Below are positions 44,022 through 54,483 of a stretch of 64,000 nucleotides of DNA, piece after piece. The position numbers and the translations under genes are program-made. Origin of the DNA: Vishniacozyma victoriae (lineage: Eukaryota > Basidiomycota > Tremellomycetes > Tremellales > Bulleribasidiaceae); assembly GCA_017654735.1 (NCBI GenBank), contig JADPYG010000091.1:1-64000 (forward strand). Reading direction: 5' to 3'. The first letter of the stretch is position 1; every line of letters begins with the position of its first letter. Below the pieces are notes generated by a model. The model was not told the DNA's origin and did no database searches. It worked only from the letters and a program-made list of their open reading frames with translations.

Positions 44022-46683
44022 TTAACGCCCCTCTATTCGCTTGATCTCTGCTTCGACGGCTGCTTGGCCTTGAGCGGATAATTGGGGTTTACCAGTCGTC
44101 CAATCACTTTCGAAGAATTGGGACGTGTACCTGAAAGTCAGCTTGGGTTCGAAGTCGAATAGAGGAGGTGGTCGGTGGGGTGGTTCAAGTCGTGATGCGC
44201 GCTGCAGTATCGAATGGAAAGTGACTTATGAGGGAGAGGGATGAGGTGGTAATGGAACAAGACTCACTCGACTCCCTCGGCTTTACGCTTAGCGCTCAAA
44301 TCCCTCTGAGCCTGTTCAATAGCTTGTTTCTGATTAGTCGCTGCTCCCCAATTTTTTGCCAGGAGTAACTGAGTGACTGGATCCCATAATTTCCGGGACT
44401 CGTGGCCATCCTGCTCTGACAATGGTCGGACATCTTTGGGGATCAAGGCGAGTTGGTCTAGGTCAATTAGGATTTTCCATTCCTACCCGTCAGCCTTTTT
44501 TCCCATTCATGTGGAAAAGTAAAGATGAAAAGACATACCTTCTCTCCCTTTAGCCTGTATTTGATTTGTTTCATCCATGATCCCTCGATATGGGCTACGA
44601 TCTTATCGCTTGGAACCTGTTTAGCTCGGGACCAAGATTCTTCATCCTCATTTCCGACAGTGTACCGGTAGATCACACCGTCCAATGCGAATTTAGGTCG
44701 ACCGAGCCATGACTGCTGTCAGCGATATCCTTCGACCTCCTCCCCTAGATAGACATACCTCATCCTTGTAATCTAGAATTGTCCTCAATTTGGTGGTAGA
44801 TGATTCTCCACCTGAACAAGTGATGGAAATTTGATCACTGATGGTTCCGTAGTATGATCCCTTCAAGATACCATTAACCTGGGCAGATGGGTGGGTGATT
44901 TGGTATTCCTACATATCAGCACTTCATCCCGATAGGACTTGATGGACGTACCTCTCCTTGGCCTGGTCCATCCCGTTTAATCCTGACATAGATACCCTTG
45001 TTGGTCTCTCCAGGTCCGACCTTGACAGCTACACCGTTAGCCAATGCCTTGAGAGATAGGGTGGACGTACACATTCCAGAGACCCTAGCTAAGATCTGAT
45101 CGACACCGGTAGCTTCAATACCCTTGGCTGGACATCCGTAGTATGCAGCTGAAATAGGTGGGTGGTGAGAGACTTGCTCGCACTGCACGTCAGCTTGTAT
45201 CTCCACCCTAATCGAGAGGTAACTCACGAGGAAGACAACGGTGACCTTCTCGGAATCTAGGACTCCCGCATCAGGCTCCGCTTCAACTTCATCTCCGGGA
45301 CCTGGGATCGCTCTGTTTACACCAACATTCTCGGCCGACTTCTTCTTCTGGGCAGCGGGGAGGGAGAGGGGTGGGATCTTCTTTGACGAGTTTGACCGAA
45401 GGGAACTGCGCCTGATTAGCTCATCTATGAATTGAGGGAAATGGGAGATGACGTACCTAGTCTCACTCTGCGTCCGACCTCCATCCTCTGGCCTGAGTAG
45501 GGGAGTTGTCCATCCACTTCCTCCTTGTCCACCGTATGCGGGTTCACCAGGAATGGGAACGTGTATATGTGTACGAACGATTGGTTCTTTGGTTTGATCG
45601 TCGATCAAGAGAGGGGGGAGGTGCCAGGAACAACGGAAGTGCTCCCCTACTTATCAGCATAACACTTATCATCGAGATGAGAAGACGTACCAAGAGCAGA
45701 GTTGTATGGTTTTCCTAGTCGGGCACGAACGAATTTGAGCTCTTTACTGAATGAGAATCGGAGTACTGCCAACATCCGCTCAAACTCGTCATGGGAGTCT
45801 CCAATACTGGTCATCAGTACATACCTTGAGTACGGAGAGGGTAACTCACGCAGCAAAGATATCGGCACGATCGGCGTATTGCCAGTATTCGAGATTTGGG
45901 ATTGGCTCGAGGAGTGATGCGGGAAGGGATAGTCGGCTGTGAGATAAGCTCGATCCTCGGAGTGGACCAGGAGGGTAGCTTACAGATTAGCAATATCCTT
46001 GACCGAGGCGAGCCTATATCATTAGCTCTTTGCCCAGAACGAAAGAAAACAAGAGCTTACTTCCTGAGTAGCCCTAGCAAGACCTTGAGCTTGCTCTCCT
46101 CCCCTGCATTACCCATCTCGGGTAGCGTTGCTGGTGCTCCATCTTCATCGGTATATGCTTGAACAACTGCAAGTAAGTTTGGAACGTGCTGAAACCATTT
46201 GAAGCAGTTGAGTATTAGGCAGAAGAAAGGAAGTGAGGATACGCCGATGGACTCGGAGCGGGTGGTAGGTGGAGTAGGAGCTGTAGAATATGGGCATATA
46301 GGTCATAGACGATGGATTGGCCGAAGAGTCATGGAGAGCATGTCTCTAATCCCGGGATCGACATCCACCTGGCGGTTGTGATGATACAAATAGCACGTTC
46401 CTCCTTATCCGGCAATACCGCACGGTCATTTTGGGATGGAGCAACCTTTCCAAGCTCCCCATCTCAATACTCCAAGCAGTCGCAGGTGAATCCTGCTGTT
46501 CCCGATGCTCTTGATATCCATATCTATACCCCATCGTCCCACTTGTTACCTCCCTTATCCACCTGATCACATCCAGGAACGAGCTCCATCCCGCATCTAA
46601 AGAGAGCTCGAGGACTTACCTGCATCATCATCCGTGGGGATCCCAGCTAGAGCATCGACTTGCTTGTCCTTATCCTTGCCCAT
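44022..46683 (-). CDS. Oxysterol-binding protein (OSBP/Osh family)
   Basis: Sterol/phosphoinositide exchange protein at membrane contact sites, of the short Kes1/Osh4-like form without PH domain. ATG at 46683 starts MGKDKDKQVDALAG. The lid and N-terminal region has LLRKFVGVKDIANLSLPASL, then HEFERMLAVLRFSFSKELKF-type sequence. The family signature EQVSHHPPISAAYY is intact. Later blocks are TILDYKDESWLGRPKFALDG, IEGSWMKQIKYRLKG, ESRKLWDPVTQLLLAKNW and QKQAIEQAQRDLSAKRK. It ends EIKRIEGR with TAA at 44022. A low-complexity insertion (KKIPPLSLPAAQKKK region) lies before the signature. The first intron is about 450 bp (46168-46619), long for this genome. It is divergent from the Pol III subunit gene. 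Confidence 0.9.
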
Positions 46684-46953
46684 TGTTGATGTATATGAGA
46701 TGATGGTATGTACAATATATGTATGTATGTATAAGTATATGAGTATACCGGTGTCTCGGTACCTCTCCTGTACTCTGTAACTACTCTAAGGGATCTTTGT
46801 ATCCTATAATGACGTGTTGTTTTGGGTGAATGTGGCACTTTTATCATGTACACTCAGAGCACACTTAGATTCCGTTTAATCAGTTGATAGCAATAGCGAC
46901 AACAGAGTCATTGATAACGACAACACATATATAAATAAGTATCAACAGCAACA

Positions 46954-47870
46954 ATGTCAAGAGGTGGAGGATTCAGAGGAAGAGGAAGAGGCGGACCTCC
47001 AGGTCTACCCGCCTTCAATCAAAGGGATTATATGGAAGCAATGCAAAAAGCACATAAGCATGGTGGAATGCTGTACCCAGTGAGTCCGCGACTGGCGCAT
47101 TCGAAAGTACCAGCTGATGATTAGCCATTAGAATCAAGGCAGCTTGCGTATATGACTGAGCCCAGCAAAGGAGAAGAAAAGACAATGGCATATGGATCAG
47201 AGATACAGGAGATTATGGGTAGGGGATATGGAGAGGTCGGGACACCATGGAGAATAGCAGAAGAGAGGAAGTCTGTCGGTATAGGTGAGTCATGCGTGTA
47301 TACATCTTGGCTATTCGTGAGATGCGGGTCAGGCGGGTGTATGAATCTAGCCATCTGCCCATCCTGCTCCGTTGAACGCAAGGACGAGGGCTGATGTCAG
47401 AAATCGAATCCTACTCCGACCGCCTGAAACCACCAACAACATCTGGTCCATCAAGACTAGACCCTCAAATACTACATCTAGACGAATCATTGTTCCCACC
47501 AGTCTTATGGAAAGAATATTTTGAAGGACAAGCTGGTACGGGTACGAAAAAGGAAAAGTCGAGAAAAAGGAGAAAATTGGAAGAAGGGGATAATGAGGAG
47601 GAAGAGCTTGTACGTCTCTTTCATCCTGGAGATGGAATAATTGGAGGAGACTAATGGTAGTCATCTGAAGAATCTGTTGATGCCGATTTCGATTTTGATG
47701 ATGATGAAGGATCAGAAGATCATCAGGATTACGATGCTAATTATTTCGATAATGGTGAAGGAGATGATGATTCGGGTGGAGAGGAGGGTCAGTCCATTTC
47801 CTACTAGAGTAAGAGTATAGCTGATCTGGTAGAAGAGGCAAATAATGGAGGTGGTGGTGGTGATGATTAG
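46954..47870 (+). CDS. RNA polymerase III subunit C31 (RPC7-like)
   Basis: Putative Pol III initiation-subcomplex subunit. ATG at 46954 starts MSRGGGFRGRGRGGPPGL, the Gly/Arg-rich N-terminus typical of Rpc31/RPC7. A central part has PSKGEEKTMAYGSEIQE, YSDRLKPP and LHLDESLFPPVLWKEYF, close to the family core in which the subunit contacts C34/C82. A basic patch (KKEKSRKRRKLEE) is followed by a highly acidic C-terminus (VDADFDFDDDEGSEDH, ending ANNGGGGDD), another hallmark. Four or five short introns. Stop at 47868-47870. The assignment rests on composition plus the central motif rather than a long alignment. Confidence 0.75.
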
Positions 47871-48604
47871 TCCATTTTGCTGATTTGTTTTCCCCTTTTG
47901 GACCTTTGCTCGACGACTTTACGACCTATCAATCTGGTATTCCACCTGTATGTATGCATCTACATTTATATACGCCAAAGTATGACGTTACTGACGACGT
48001 TGGATGAAGCTCTTATTGCAACTCACCTCTGTCTTCTCCTGAATGTCTGCTGGATCACTTGGGAGATTGCAGCCGTTTACATCGACTTGAAGGCGGAACC
48101 GTGAAAATGCATGCTATCCACAATACGCAGTGCCGAGGAGATCATGGTGTGTCTATTGGGCAGGCGCTGATATGCGTTTTCCATGCATTGCGGTCTGCCC
48201 CAAATCCTCGCTGTCATGACTATGTTGCTATCACTGCTAACATCGATGTCTACCACTTATAAAGAACTCATTACTTCTGTCCTCTACTTCCTTCACCATC
48301 ATCGTCATTGACAAGAAGTTTTACGCCAGAGTTCTACTATATTTTTCGTTGTCAGGGGTCCTGTCGTCGCGGGGATCGACAAAATGAGATCGTGGGTTTG
48401 CGTCGATATCGGTGAATGACTCCACCGATAGGCTGAGCAATCCCTGTACCCATTGTTGTTCCGGTGGACATCCGTCGTCACCTCCCGAGTGAAGCAACCC
48501 ATCCACGCTATGAAGCCTAGTCGTCGTCATGGAAGATAAGCGGGCGGGAGACATACACTAGCGAGGTTCCCGATGATTCGATTGACGGATTACATGTCGT
48601 CTCT
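47871..48604. other. Intergenic region
   Basis: 734 bp after the Pol III subunit and after the minus-strand small membrane protein. A minus-strand frame at 48321-48554 (…DGLLHSGGDDGCPPEQ…) has plausible splice sites but no family match. I do not call it. Confidence 0.4.
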
Positions 48605-49021
48605 TCATCTCGGGATTCCACCCAGTGTGGAAGCATCTTTGTGATCGTAAAAATCCAGTAGGAGAGGTACATCGTCCGAGACATCGCCATCTTCCGCGAG
48701 GTCTTGTTCTGTACTTACGCCTTGTCTATTGGCAGGTCGATAATCCGAAGGTAGAAAGCTCTTCCCAACGGCAGCGACTCCATATGTGACAGCGGTGACG
48801 ATTCCGATCCACTTGGCCAATAATACATCGCCGACAAGACTGCATGCCACAGCGAAGCATAGACCGATCTTGAGATGAACTTCAGCATGATACGCAAAGA
48901 CTCTCGCTGAGGCTCCTATCCACTTGAGTCTCGTTGATTGGGCAAGCTCGGGGTCGATTTCGACGCCGGGAATTGCGGTTGGAACGGGTGTTGATGGGGA
49001 ATCTGTGGTGATCATGATCAT
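48605..49021 (-). CDS. Hypothetical small membrane protein
   Basis: Not recognised. About 138 residues from the ATG at 49021 (MIMITTDSPSTPVP). A hydrophobic pair of helices is likely: IGLCFAVACSLVGDVLLA and WIGIVTAVTYGVAAVG. The tail is acidic (EQDLAEDGDVSDDVPLLLDF) and ends TLGGIPR. The frame stays open upstream to an ATG at 49105, but that part overlaps a good GTGAGT...AATAG intron, so an upstream exon is possible. Could be an organellar or ER membrane protein. Confidence 0.4.
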   Translation of the reverse strand: MIMITTDSPSTPVPTAIPGVEIDPELAQSTRLKWIGASARVFAYHAEVHLKIGLCFAVACSLVGDVLLAKWIGIVTAVTYGVAAVGKSFLPSDYRPANRQGVSTEQDLAEDGDVSDDVPLLLDFYDHKDASTLGGIPR

Positions 49022-50578
49022 GATGATGAAGATGGTGAAGGCGGACGAATGCAGGGATTTCTGTTCTTTGGCTATTATTGTCAGCACGACACGCAAATAC
49101 TGCATGACTGATTGAATGACACAATGCAGCTACAGATACTCACCATGTACCGGCTGTGCAGGCCCGCGATTGATGATGAGATAATTAGAGGAGGATTAAT
49201 GAGTTGACAGCTCTTTGAGATCGCGGACGGCAACCACACTAGCATTATGTCCAATGAGATCATATATCGCCCTGATAAAGGGAGACGTCGGGAAGGTGTA
49301 TCAACTGAGTATTTCGACGCTACCGCCAGCGCCAAGCCCCCATCTCGCTGCCATGTTGTAGACCGGACATCACCGAAATGACGAGCGCCCAGATATTTAG
49401 CGTTTATGTAGCCTTTAATGCTATAAATTACCATATAGAGCTATGCATGAGCGAACGCATGGCTGTACTTAGATCCGGGCCCCGATCAATGCTCAAGAAG
49501 TATTGCGTGGCACATACCGGCTATCTTGCCTAAGATAGGGAGGGGTCTAAGAATGCTCCACAAACGCCAAGAGATTGACGAATCTTCTGCCGTGAGTAGA
49601 CAACTTCAATCAAGGGCTCATTTGTTTCACCTGCACGCTTTGAGCGACCCATCATACATCAAAATCAAAATTGAAGATGCGGGTCAGAGAGCCAACACCA
49701 GATGCGGTGTTTAAAGGCTTCTGCGCCATAGCTTTCAGTCTGTTTGTATCCGAGAAGAAATTGATACTAAGTTACCTGCTATTCGGCATGGGTTTCGGGT
49801 GGTTAGCGTTCATGGTGTGCGAGAACATGGGCTGGATTGAGGTTGAAAGGGCGTCCAAATGCAAATGTAGAGAAGTACGTATATATTGTATTCGTCACTT
49901 GCTGATCCCGAAGCAAGGACAGCAAGCAGTTACATCGAGCGCTGAGAAAGACCTCCAGCTGTGAAGCTTCCAGCACCATTCGCTCAGGCGGGACCGTAAT
50001 ATGGGGTCTAAGTGGATTTGCTGGGTGGTGTAGAATGTGTGATGTATTAGTAATTGTAGATTTAGGGCAAGGAACCGAAGATTGGAACGTCAGGAAGGTG
50101 TCAATCGCAGAGGGTTCCGCATTATAGGATGGCTGCGATACTATATACTGAATAATGGATCTATAAGCCATTCGGCGTGCAGTTGAATACCTAATCTACG
50201 GGACATATCAGAGACCACTAGCCATCACCACCCCACTTGTTATTGGATCGGAATCAACACTCCACGAGTCCTGTTTTGTCCGCTATGTCCTTCCTCCTCG
50301 ACTCCTTCCTACGTCTGCTAAACCTCCTGGCAATTGATGGTACATATAGACTCTGGTATGGTCAAGTGCCCAGTGGAGATTACCCTAATCTCCGATACCC
50401 GCCGGCAACCTCCACTTTCGGTTGCATGTGGATTCCCGGTTTTACCGGGCTTTGTAATTCCATGGAATTCGTCATCCCCGCAGGCGATCTTTGAGTTAGT
50501 ATTTAACCAGCTGATACTCCACTGTACCTCTTTTCTCCACATATTCATACTCCAAAAACCAACATACATACGTACATT
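49022..50578. other. Long sparsely coding region
   Basis: About 1.55 kb. It holds upstream sequence of the small membrane gene, a possible tiny membrane protein at 49677-49964 and the promoter of the MDR reductase. No other supported feature. Confidence 0.4.
49677..49964 (+). CDS. Possible small membrane protein
   Basis: A 95-residue open frame from ATG 49677 (MRVREPTPDAVFKG). It has two adjacent hydrophobic stretches (GFCAIAFSLFV, then LSYLLFGMGFGWLAFMVC) and a Cys/Lys patch CKCRE. No family recognised. A GTACGT donor after CKCRE suggests the true gene may be spliced. It could be chance. Confidence 0.25.
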   Translation: MRVREPTPDAVFKGFCAIAFSLFVSEKKLILSYLLFGMGFGWLAFMVCENMGWIEVERASKCKCREVRIYCIRHLLIPKQGQQAVTSSAEKDLQL

Positions 50579-52073
50579 ATGTCCGTTCCAAAAACCATGA
50601 AAGCAGTCGTCTGTACCGGCCTCGTACGTCCCCCTTCCCTCTCTTCCAGCATTTACCCGATCTCTAACTTTATAGCCCAATGCCGAGGTTAAAGAGGTAC
50701 CCGTACCTACCCCAGCTGAGGGAGAGGTCCTCGTCAAGGTTCAGTATGCCAGTGCCGTGAGTCCTCGCACTTCTTACACTATCATGTGGCAAAATACCAA
50801 TTTTGATCCGATTTCCCTCCACTTTTCGATTTTTCGATGCCATTTCTCACCCCCTTGATGGATTTGCCAATGCCTTAGCTCTCCCGACAGGCGCTGACCC
50901 TTAGAACCCCACAGATTGGAAGCACAAGGCTTGGTTGTCGTTAGTCCCCCGGTCCACAGTTGTAGAAGTCACTGACGGAATCCCAGCCCCGAAGGATCCC
51001 TACTCGGATGTGATCTTTCCGGAACCATCGCCACTACTTCCCCCAAGTACCCTCATTTGAAGGAAGGCACCAAGGTCGTAGCCTTCGTACACGGTGGTAA
51101 ATTCGATGACCGAGGATCATTCGCCGAATACGCCAAAGTCCGAGGTGATTTCGCTATTGTCCTACCTGAGGATGCCGAGGAGAAGGGTTACGGTAAACAG
51201 GGTGGATTGGAGGGTGGATCCAGTCTTGGTATTCCATTCTGTACCGCCGCTATGGTATGTCTCCTATATGGGATGAGAGCGATGCTGATGATAGTGTCTC
51301 TTCCACGACCAGGGTGAGGAGTACCCACCTGCCAAGAAGTCCAACGGTGAATGGGTAAATCCATCACAGAAGTATAATGATCGATGCTGACTTTCAGTTC
51401 TTCGTTCAGGGAGGAGCATCCGCCGTCGGAATGTACGCTGTCCAACTCGCTAAATTGATCGGATACAAAGTCGCCGCTACTTGTTCCCCACACTCTTTCG
51501 ACCTCGTCAAGGGTCTAGGAGCAGATCTAGTTGTCGACTACCATAACCCAACCGAGGCCGTTAAGCAGATCAAGGAAGCTTCAAATGGAAAGGTCGTTGG
51601 ATCATTGGAATGTATTGGTGGAAAAGAAAACACTCAACTTGCTGTTGATACCTTTGGAGAGGCTGGTGGGAAATTGACTGTCTTACTTGGTGTACCCGAG
51701 GGACTTGAGCGAGCAGAGAAGATCAAGTCAAACAGTATCTTGTTATACGTCGTTGGTGGTTACGTACGTCTCTCTCCTCTTCAAACGCAAGGTACGTTGG
51801 CTGATATCAGGCTTTCGAGTTCTTGCCAAAGACCACAGTCCCAGCCGATAAGAAGGCAGAGGAATGGTTCCACAACTTTGTCCCCATTATCCCCAAATTT
51901 GTTTCCGAATACGGAATCAAGCCAAACCCTACCAGCGTCAGGTCCGGTATCGAGTCTGTCCTACCAGGTCTTAAGGAGTTGGAGGTGAGTCTCTTTTCTT
52001 CGAGGTGTAAAGTAGAGCTAATAAATAGGATGGAAAGGTTAGCGGAACCAAGTTGGTCTTCAACATTGCGTAG
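50579..52073 (+). CDS. MDR-superfamily reductase (enoyl reductase/quinone oxidoreductase-like)
   Basis: Zinc-independent medium-chain dehydrogenase/reductase of the kind often called trans-enoyl reductase or ToxD-like. ATG at 50579 starts MSVPKTMKAVVCTGL. The GroES-like half has EGEVLVKVQYASANPTDWKH, GSLLGCDLSGTIA and KVVAFVHGGKFDDRGSFAEY. The Rossmann half has FVQGGASAVGMYAVQLAKL (the GxGxxG-like GGASAVG), ADLVVDYHNP and GSLECIGGKENTQLA. It ends VSGTKLVFNIA with stop at 52071. Introns of 45-150 bp split the first five exons. There is no polyketide synthase nearby, so a stand-alone detoxifying reductase is likelier than a biosynthetic partner. Confidence 0.9.
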
Positions 52074-52205
52074 ATCTATCTATCTTGGAACTGCCCCAAT
52101 TTGAAGTGATAGAATATCAAGTGATAGAAAGAAGAATGCATCATATGCAGAAGACTGAGGGTACGATAGGACACTTGACTGAAGGTTATCTGTGATACAA
52201 GCATC

Positions 52206-52844
52206 TCACACTGCCCACCACGAATGCCAAACATCATCAGTGTCCTTAGCTTTCTTCGCGGCATCCACTTCCATGACTGATTTCGCAATAATATCATAGC
52301 CCACCCAAGTCCGTACAGTCCTGGCCGCCTTGCGAGTCTCATTATCCCACGACTCGTGACGGGAAGCTGCCAAGTACCTCCTGACAGCTGGAGGCACTTC
52401 AAGCTGGGTGAGAGACGTCTTTGTGCTTGTGGTATCTGGGCGGGCACAAGGGGTGTGTTGAGTGGCAGATAGTAGCCATGGTCGAACATGACTCCATTGA
52501 GGTGGTACGTGGTGTTGTTGGTCGCTATCGCGAATCAGAGTCTCCAAGGCCTTGATCACTTTTCGACACGGCGGTGGCTCCGTCAATGCATTTTCCGTAG
52601 CTGCCCAATTTTCAGTATCGGAAGCTTGAGTTCCTGAAATGGTCCGCTGTAAGTCGTATTGAGGAGCGGTCGACGCCTCGGAGACCCAAGCGTAGTCGGT
52701 TCCAGTGCGGCCGTCTGGCTCCTCTGATACGTTCGTAGATGCAGGGGGCAAGAGCTGCTGAAGTTCCATATCATTCACATGAAAGGGCTCGAGGGTCGAA
52801 CGAAATCTGAATTTGGAGTTTCTTGGTCGAGATGAATTTTTCAT
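52206..52844 (-). CDS. Uncharacterised protein, tandem paralog A
   Basis: Not recognised. About 212 residues, apparently intronless, from ATG at 52844 (MKNSSRPRNSKFRFR). It has ELQQLLPP near residue 25, a polar linker, then CRKVIKALETLIRDSDQQ, and a basic/aromatic C-terminal part (VRRYLAASRHES, RKAARTVRTWVGYDI, VWHSWWAV). No signal peptide or membrane segment. The LIRDSDQQ region and the YLxSR...W block resemble the neighbouring gene at 53380-53994, so the two seem to be a tandem duplication of a lineage-specific family. Confidence 0.55.
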   Translation of the reverse strand: MKNSSRPRNSKFRFRSTLEPFHVNDMELQQLLPPASTNVSEEPDGRTGTDYAWVSEASTAPQYDLQRTISGTQASDTENWAATENALTEPPPCRKVIKALETLIRDSDQQHHVPPQWSHVRPWLLSATQHTPCARPDTTSTKTSLTQLEVPPAVRRYLAASRHESWDNETRKAARTVRTWVGYDIIAKSVMEVDAAKKAKDTDDVWHSWWAV

Positions 52845-53379
52845 GCTGTACTTTCTAGTGACATTAAATACACGGTTCAAGGCAAGGTGCTGGGTATCAT
52901 GAGACAGGTCGACTCCTGATCCGATGAGGGATGATGACTGGTGATAACAAGAGTGTCTGGGATGAAAGCAAAGAGGATGTAGGGATCGCGAGGTTGTCAG
53001 ACGAGATATCAATCGGTCTTGTTGAGGCTCAAACGGTCACGGTGACCGTTCTTCGCGTCTTGGTGACTCGATAGTCATCCATCCTTTGTATGAAATCACC
53101 GCACAGGTCTCATATTTACCGTCCAGAAGGCCCTTCCCACTGATCTGACCTGTAGTGATACCGGGTCAAGAAGTGACTCAAGTTGTCCCTAACGCTCAGT
53201 CGCTGAACGCCATGCCAATGACGGGTCCTCCTATTTGTCACCACCGGCGATGTCGTCGGCGATGATTGTTTGGCACGAGGCCGGGGTTGCGGAGTATGGG
53301 GAGCTGACGAATGCGATCGTTGAATGCATTCCAATCACAATGAGTACCATGAGTACAATGACAATGTAAACTTGACATT
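52845..53379. other. Gap between tandem paralogs
   Basis: 535 bp with no supported gene. It includes a near-perfect palindromic GGTCACGGTGACC motif around 53034-53046. Confidence 0.5.
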
Positions 53380-53994
53380 TCAATGCCAGGACTTCATGAC
53401 CTTTGTGATCTCTAACTTGTCTTCCTCCTCCTTCTGCTGATTCGCTGTCTTTTCCATCGCAACCCTGGACTCTCTCCAATATTCGACCTCCCTGACGGCT
53501 TGGCGTACTTTGCCATCTTTCGAGCCGCCTCTCGACGTTAAGTATCGCGACATGGTGGGGGGGAAGGGCGGGAGTGTGAGTCGAGAGTGGGCCCGAGTTT
53601 CTTTGAGCGAGGTGTCGAACCATTCTCGAACTTTACTGGGCACTGTGTGTTCGACTGAATTGGGTTTATCGCCATTGGTAGTCGTTGCAGCCATGATCTT
53701 GTCGCGTTGTCGATCATTATCCTAGATCAAAGTCTTCAGCGCCTGTCTCATCTTTGTCCAGGTCTCAGATATCGCCTCAGGGCTGTCCTTGGTGGATTGT
53801 CTCGAACCCGACCCTGCTGGCGCAGCGGATTGGACCAGGTGGTTCAAATTTGATACCGGTTGTCCAGGTCCTCTTGTCAAACTAATTGGGCTGAGAGGCT
53901 GAAGCTCTATGCTCATATCCTGTTCAGTACCATCGTAGCTGGGCGACATCATTATTCTGAATGATGAAGTCAAGAAGTGATTCATCAAAGGCAT
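53380..53994 (-). pseudogene. Uncharacterised protein, tandem paralog B, with in-frame TAG
   Basis: Same unknown family as the gene at 52206-52844. From ATG 53994 (MPLMNHFLTSSF) it reads SIELQPLSPISL and MRQALKTLI. It then meets TAG at 53722-53724, after which the same frame goes on as DNDRQRDKIMAATTTNG to YWRESRVAMEKTANQQK and MKSWH (stop at 53380). Paralog A has Arg at the TAG position (ETLIRDSDQQ against KTLI-stop-DNDRQ). A long intron ending at that TAG is a weaker alternative. Translation might also begin at MAATTTNGDKPN (53694). Confidence 0.5.
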
Positions 53995-54483
53995 TACGGT
54001 TAATACCTATCTTTTTAGCATGAGTGCCATCCTTTGTTCAACTCCACTGGCCAGGACGTCATGACTGAAAACGTTTCGAAGGCGATGCGGTCCTCTGGTC
54101 TTTCGATCCCTATTTGAGCCGGTGTTTCCGAGCGAACTCAACATTTGCTGGCTATCACAAGCAAGATCGGGTGAGATGAAGAGTCATGACGGAAGCCGAA
54201 CTTGAGTATTCGTCATATCAGCAGGAATCAGAACAGTCATGAATCAGTCCAGGACCGAGGGCTGCGTCCCAGAGTGACACACAATGTTGCATGATAGGGG
54301 ATCAGAGTTGGTATACCACTACACGAGTGGTAGCTTACTATTTCATTAGCGATTGTTGAATGACCGAGGATTTGGGTACTCACGTCTCTCCCCTGAATGG
54401 CTACACCGACCAGGGCGTGATACTTCATGTCCTTTCCGGGGCGATAGTCATTGACCTAAGGGAAGTTTCTATCGTCACACTCC
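53995..54483. other. Intergenic gap
   Basis: 489 bp. A short minus-strand stretch (around 54379-54450, KYHALVGVAIQGRD) is bounded by AG and GTGAGT and looks exon-like. I could not connect it to a gene. Confidence 0.4.

Noticed and set aside
48321..48554. Minus-strand frame with DGLLHSGGDDGCPPEQ
   Set aside because: Plausible splice sites but no start exon in frame and no recognised family.
50290..50494. Hydrophobic open frame starting MSFLLDSFLRLLNLL
   Set aside because: Short, no homologous motif, and lies in the promoter of the MDR reductase.
54379..54450. Exon-like stretch reading KYHALVGVAIQGRD between AG and GTGAGT
   Set aside because: Could not be joined in frame to the upstream gene, which already stops at 54484, nor to a downstream exon.
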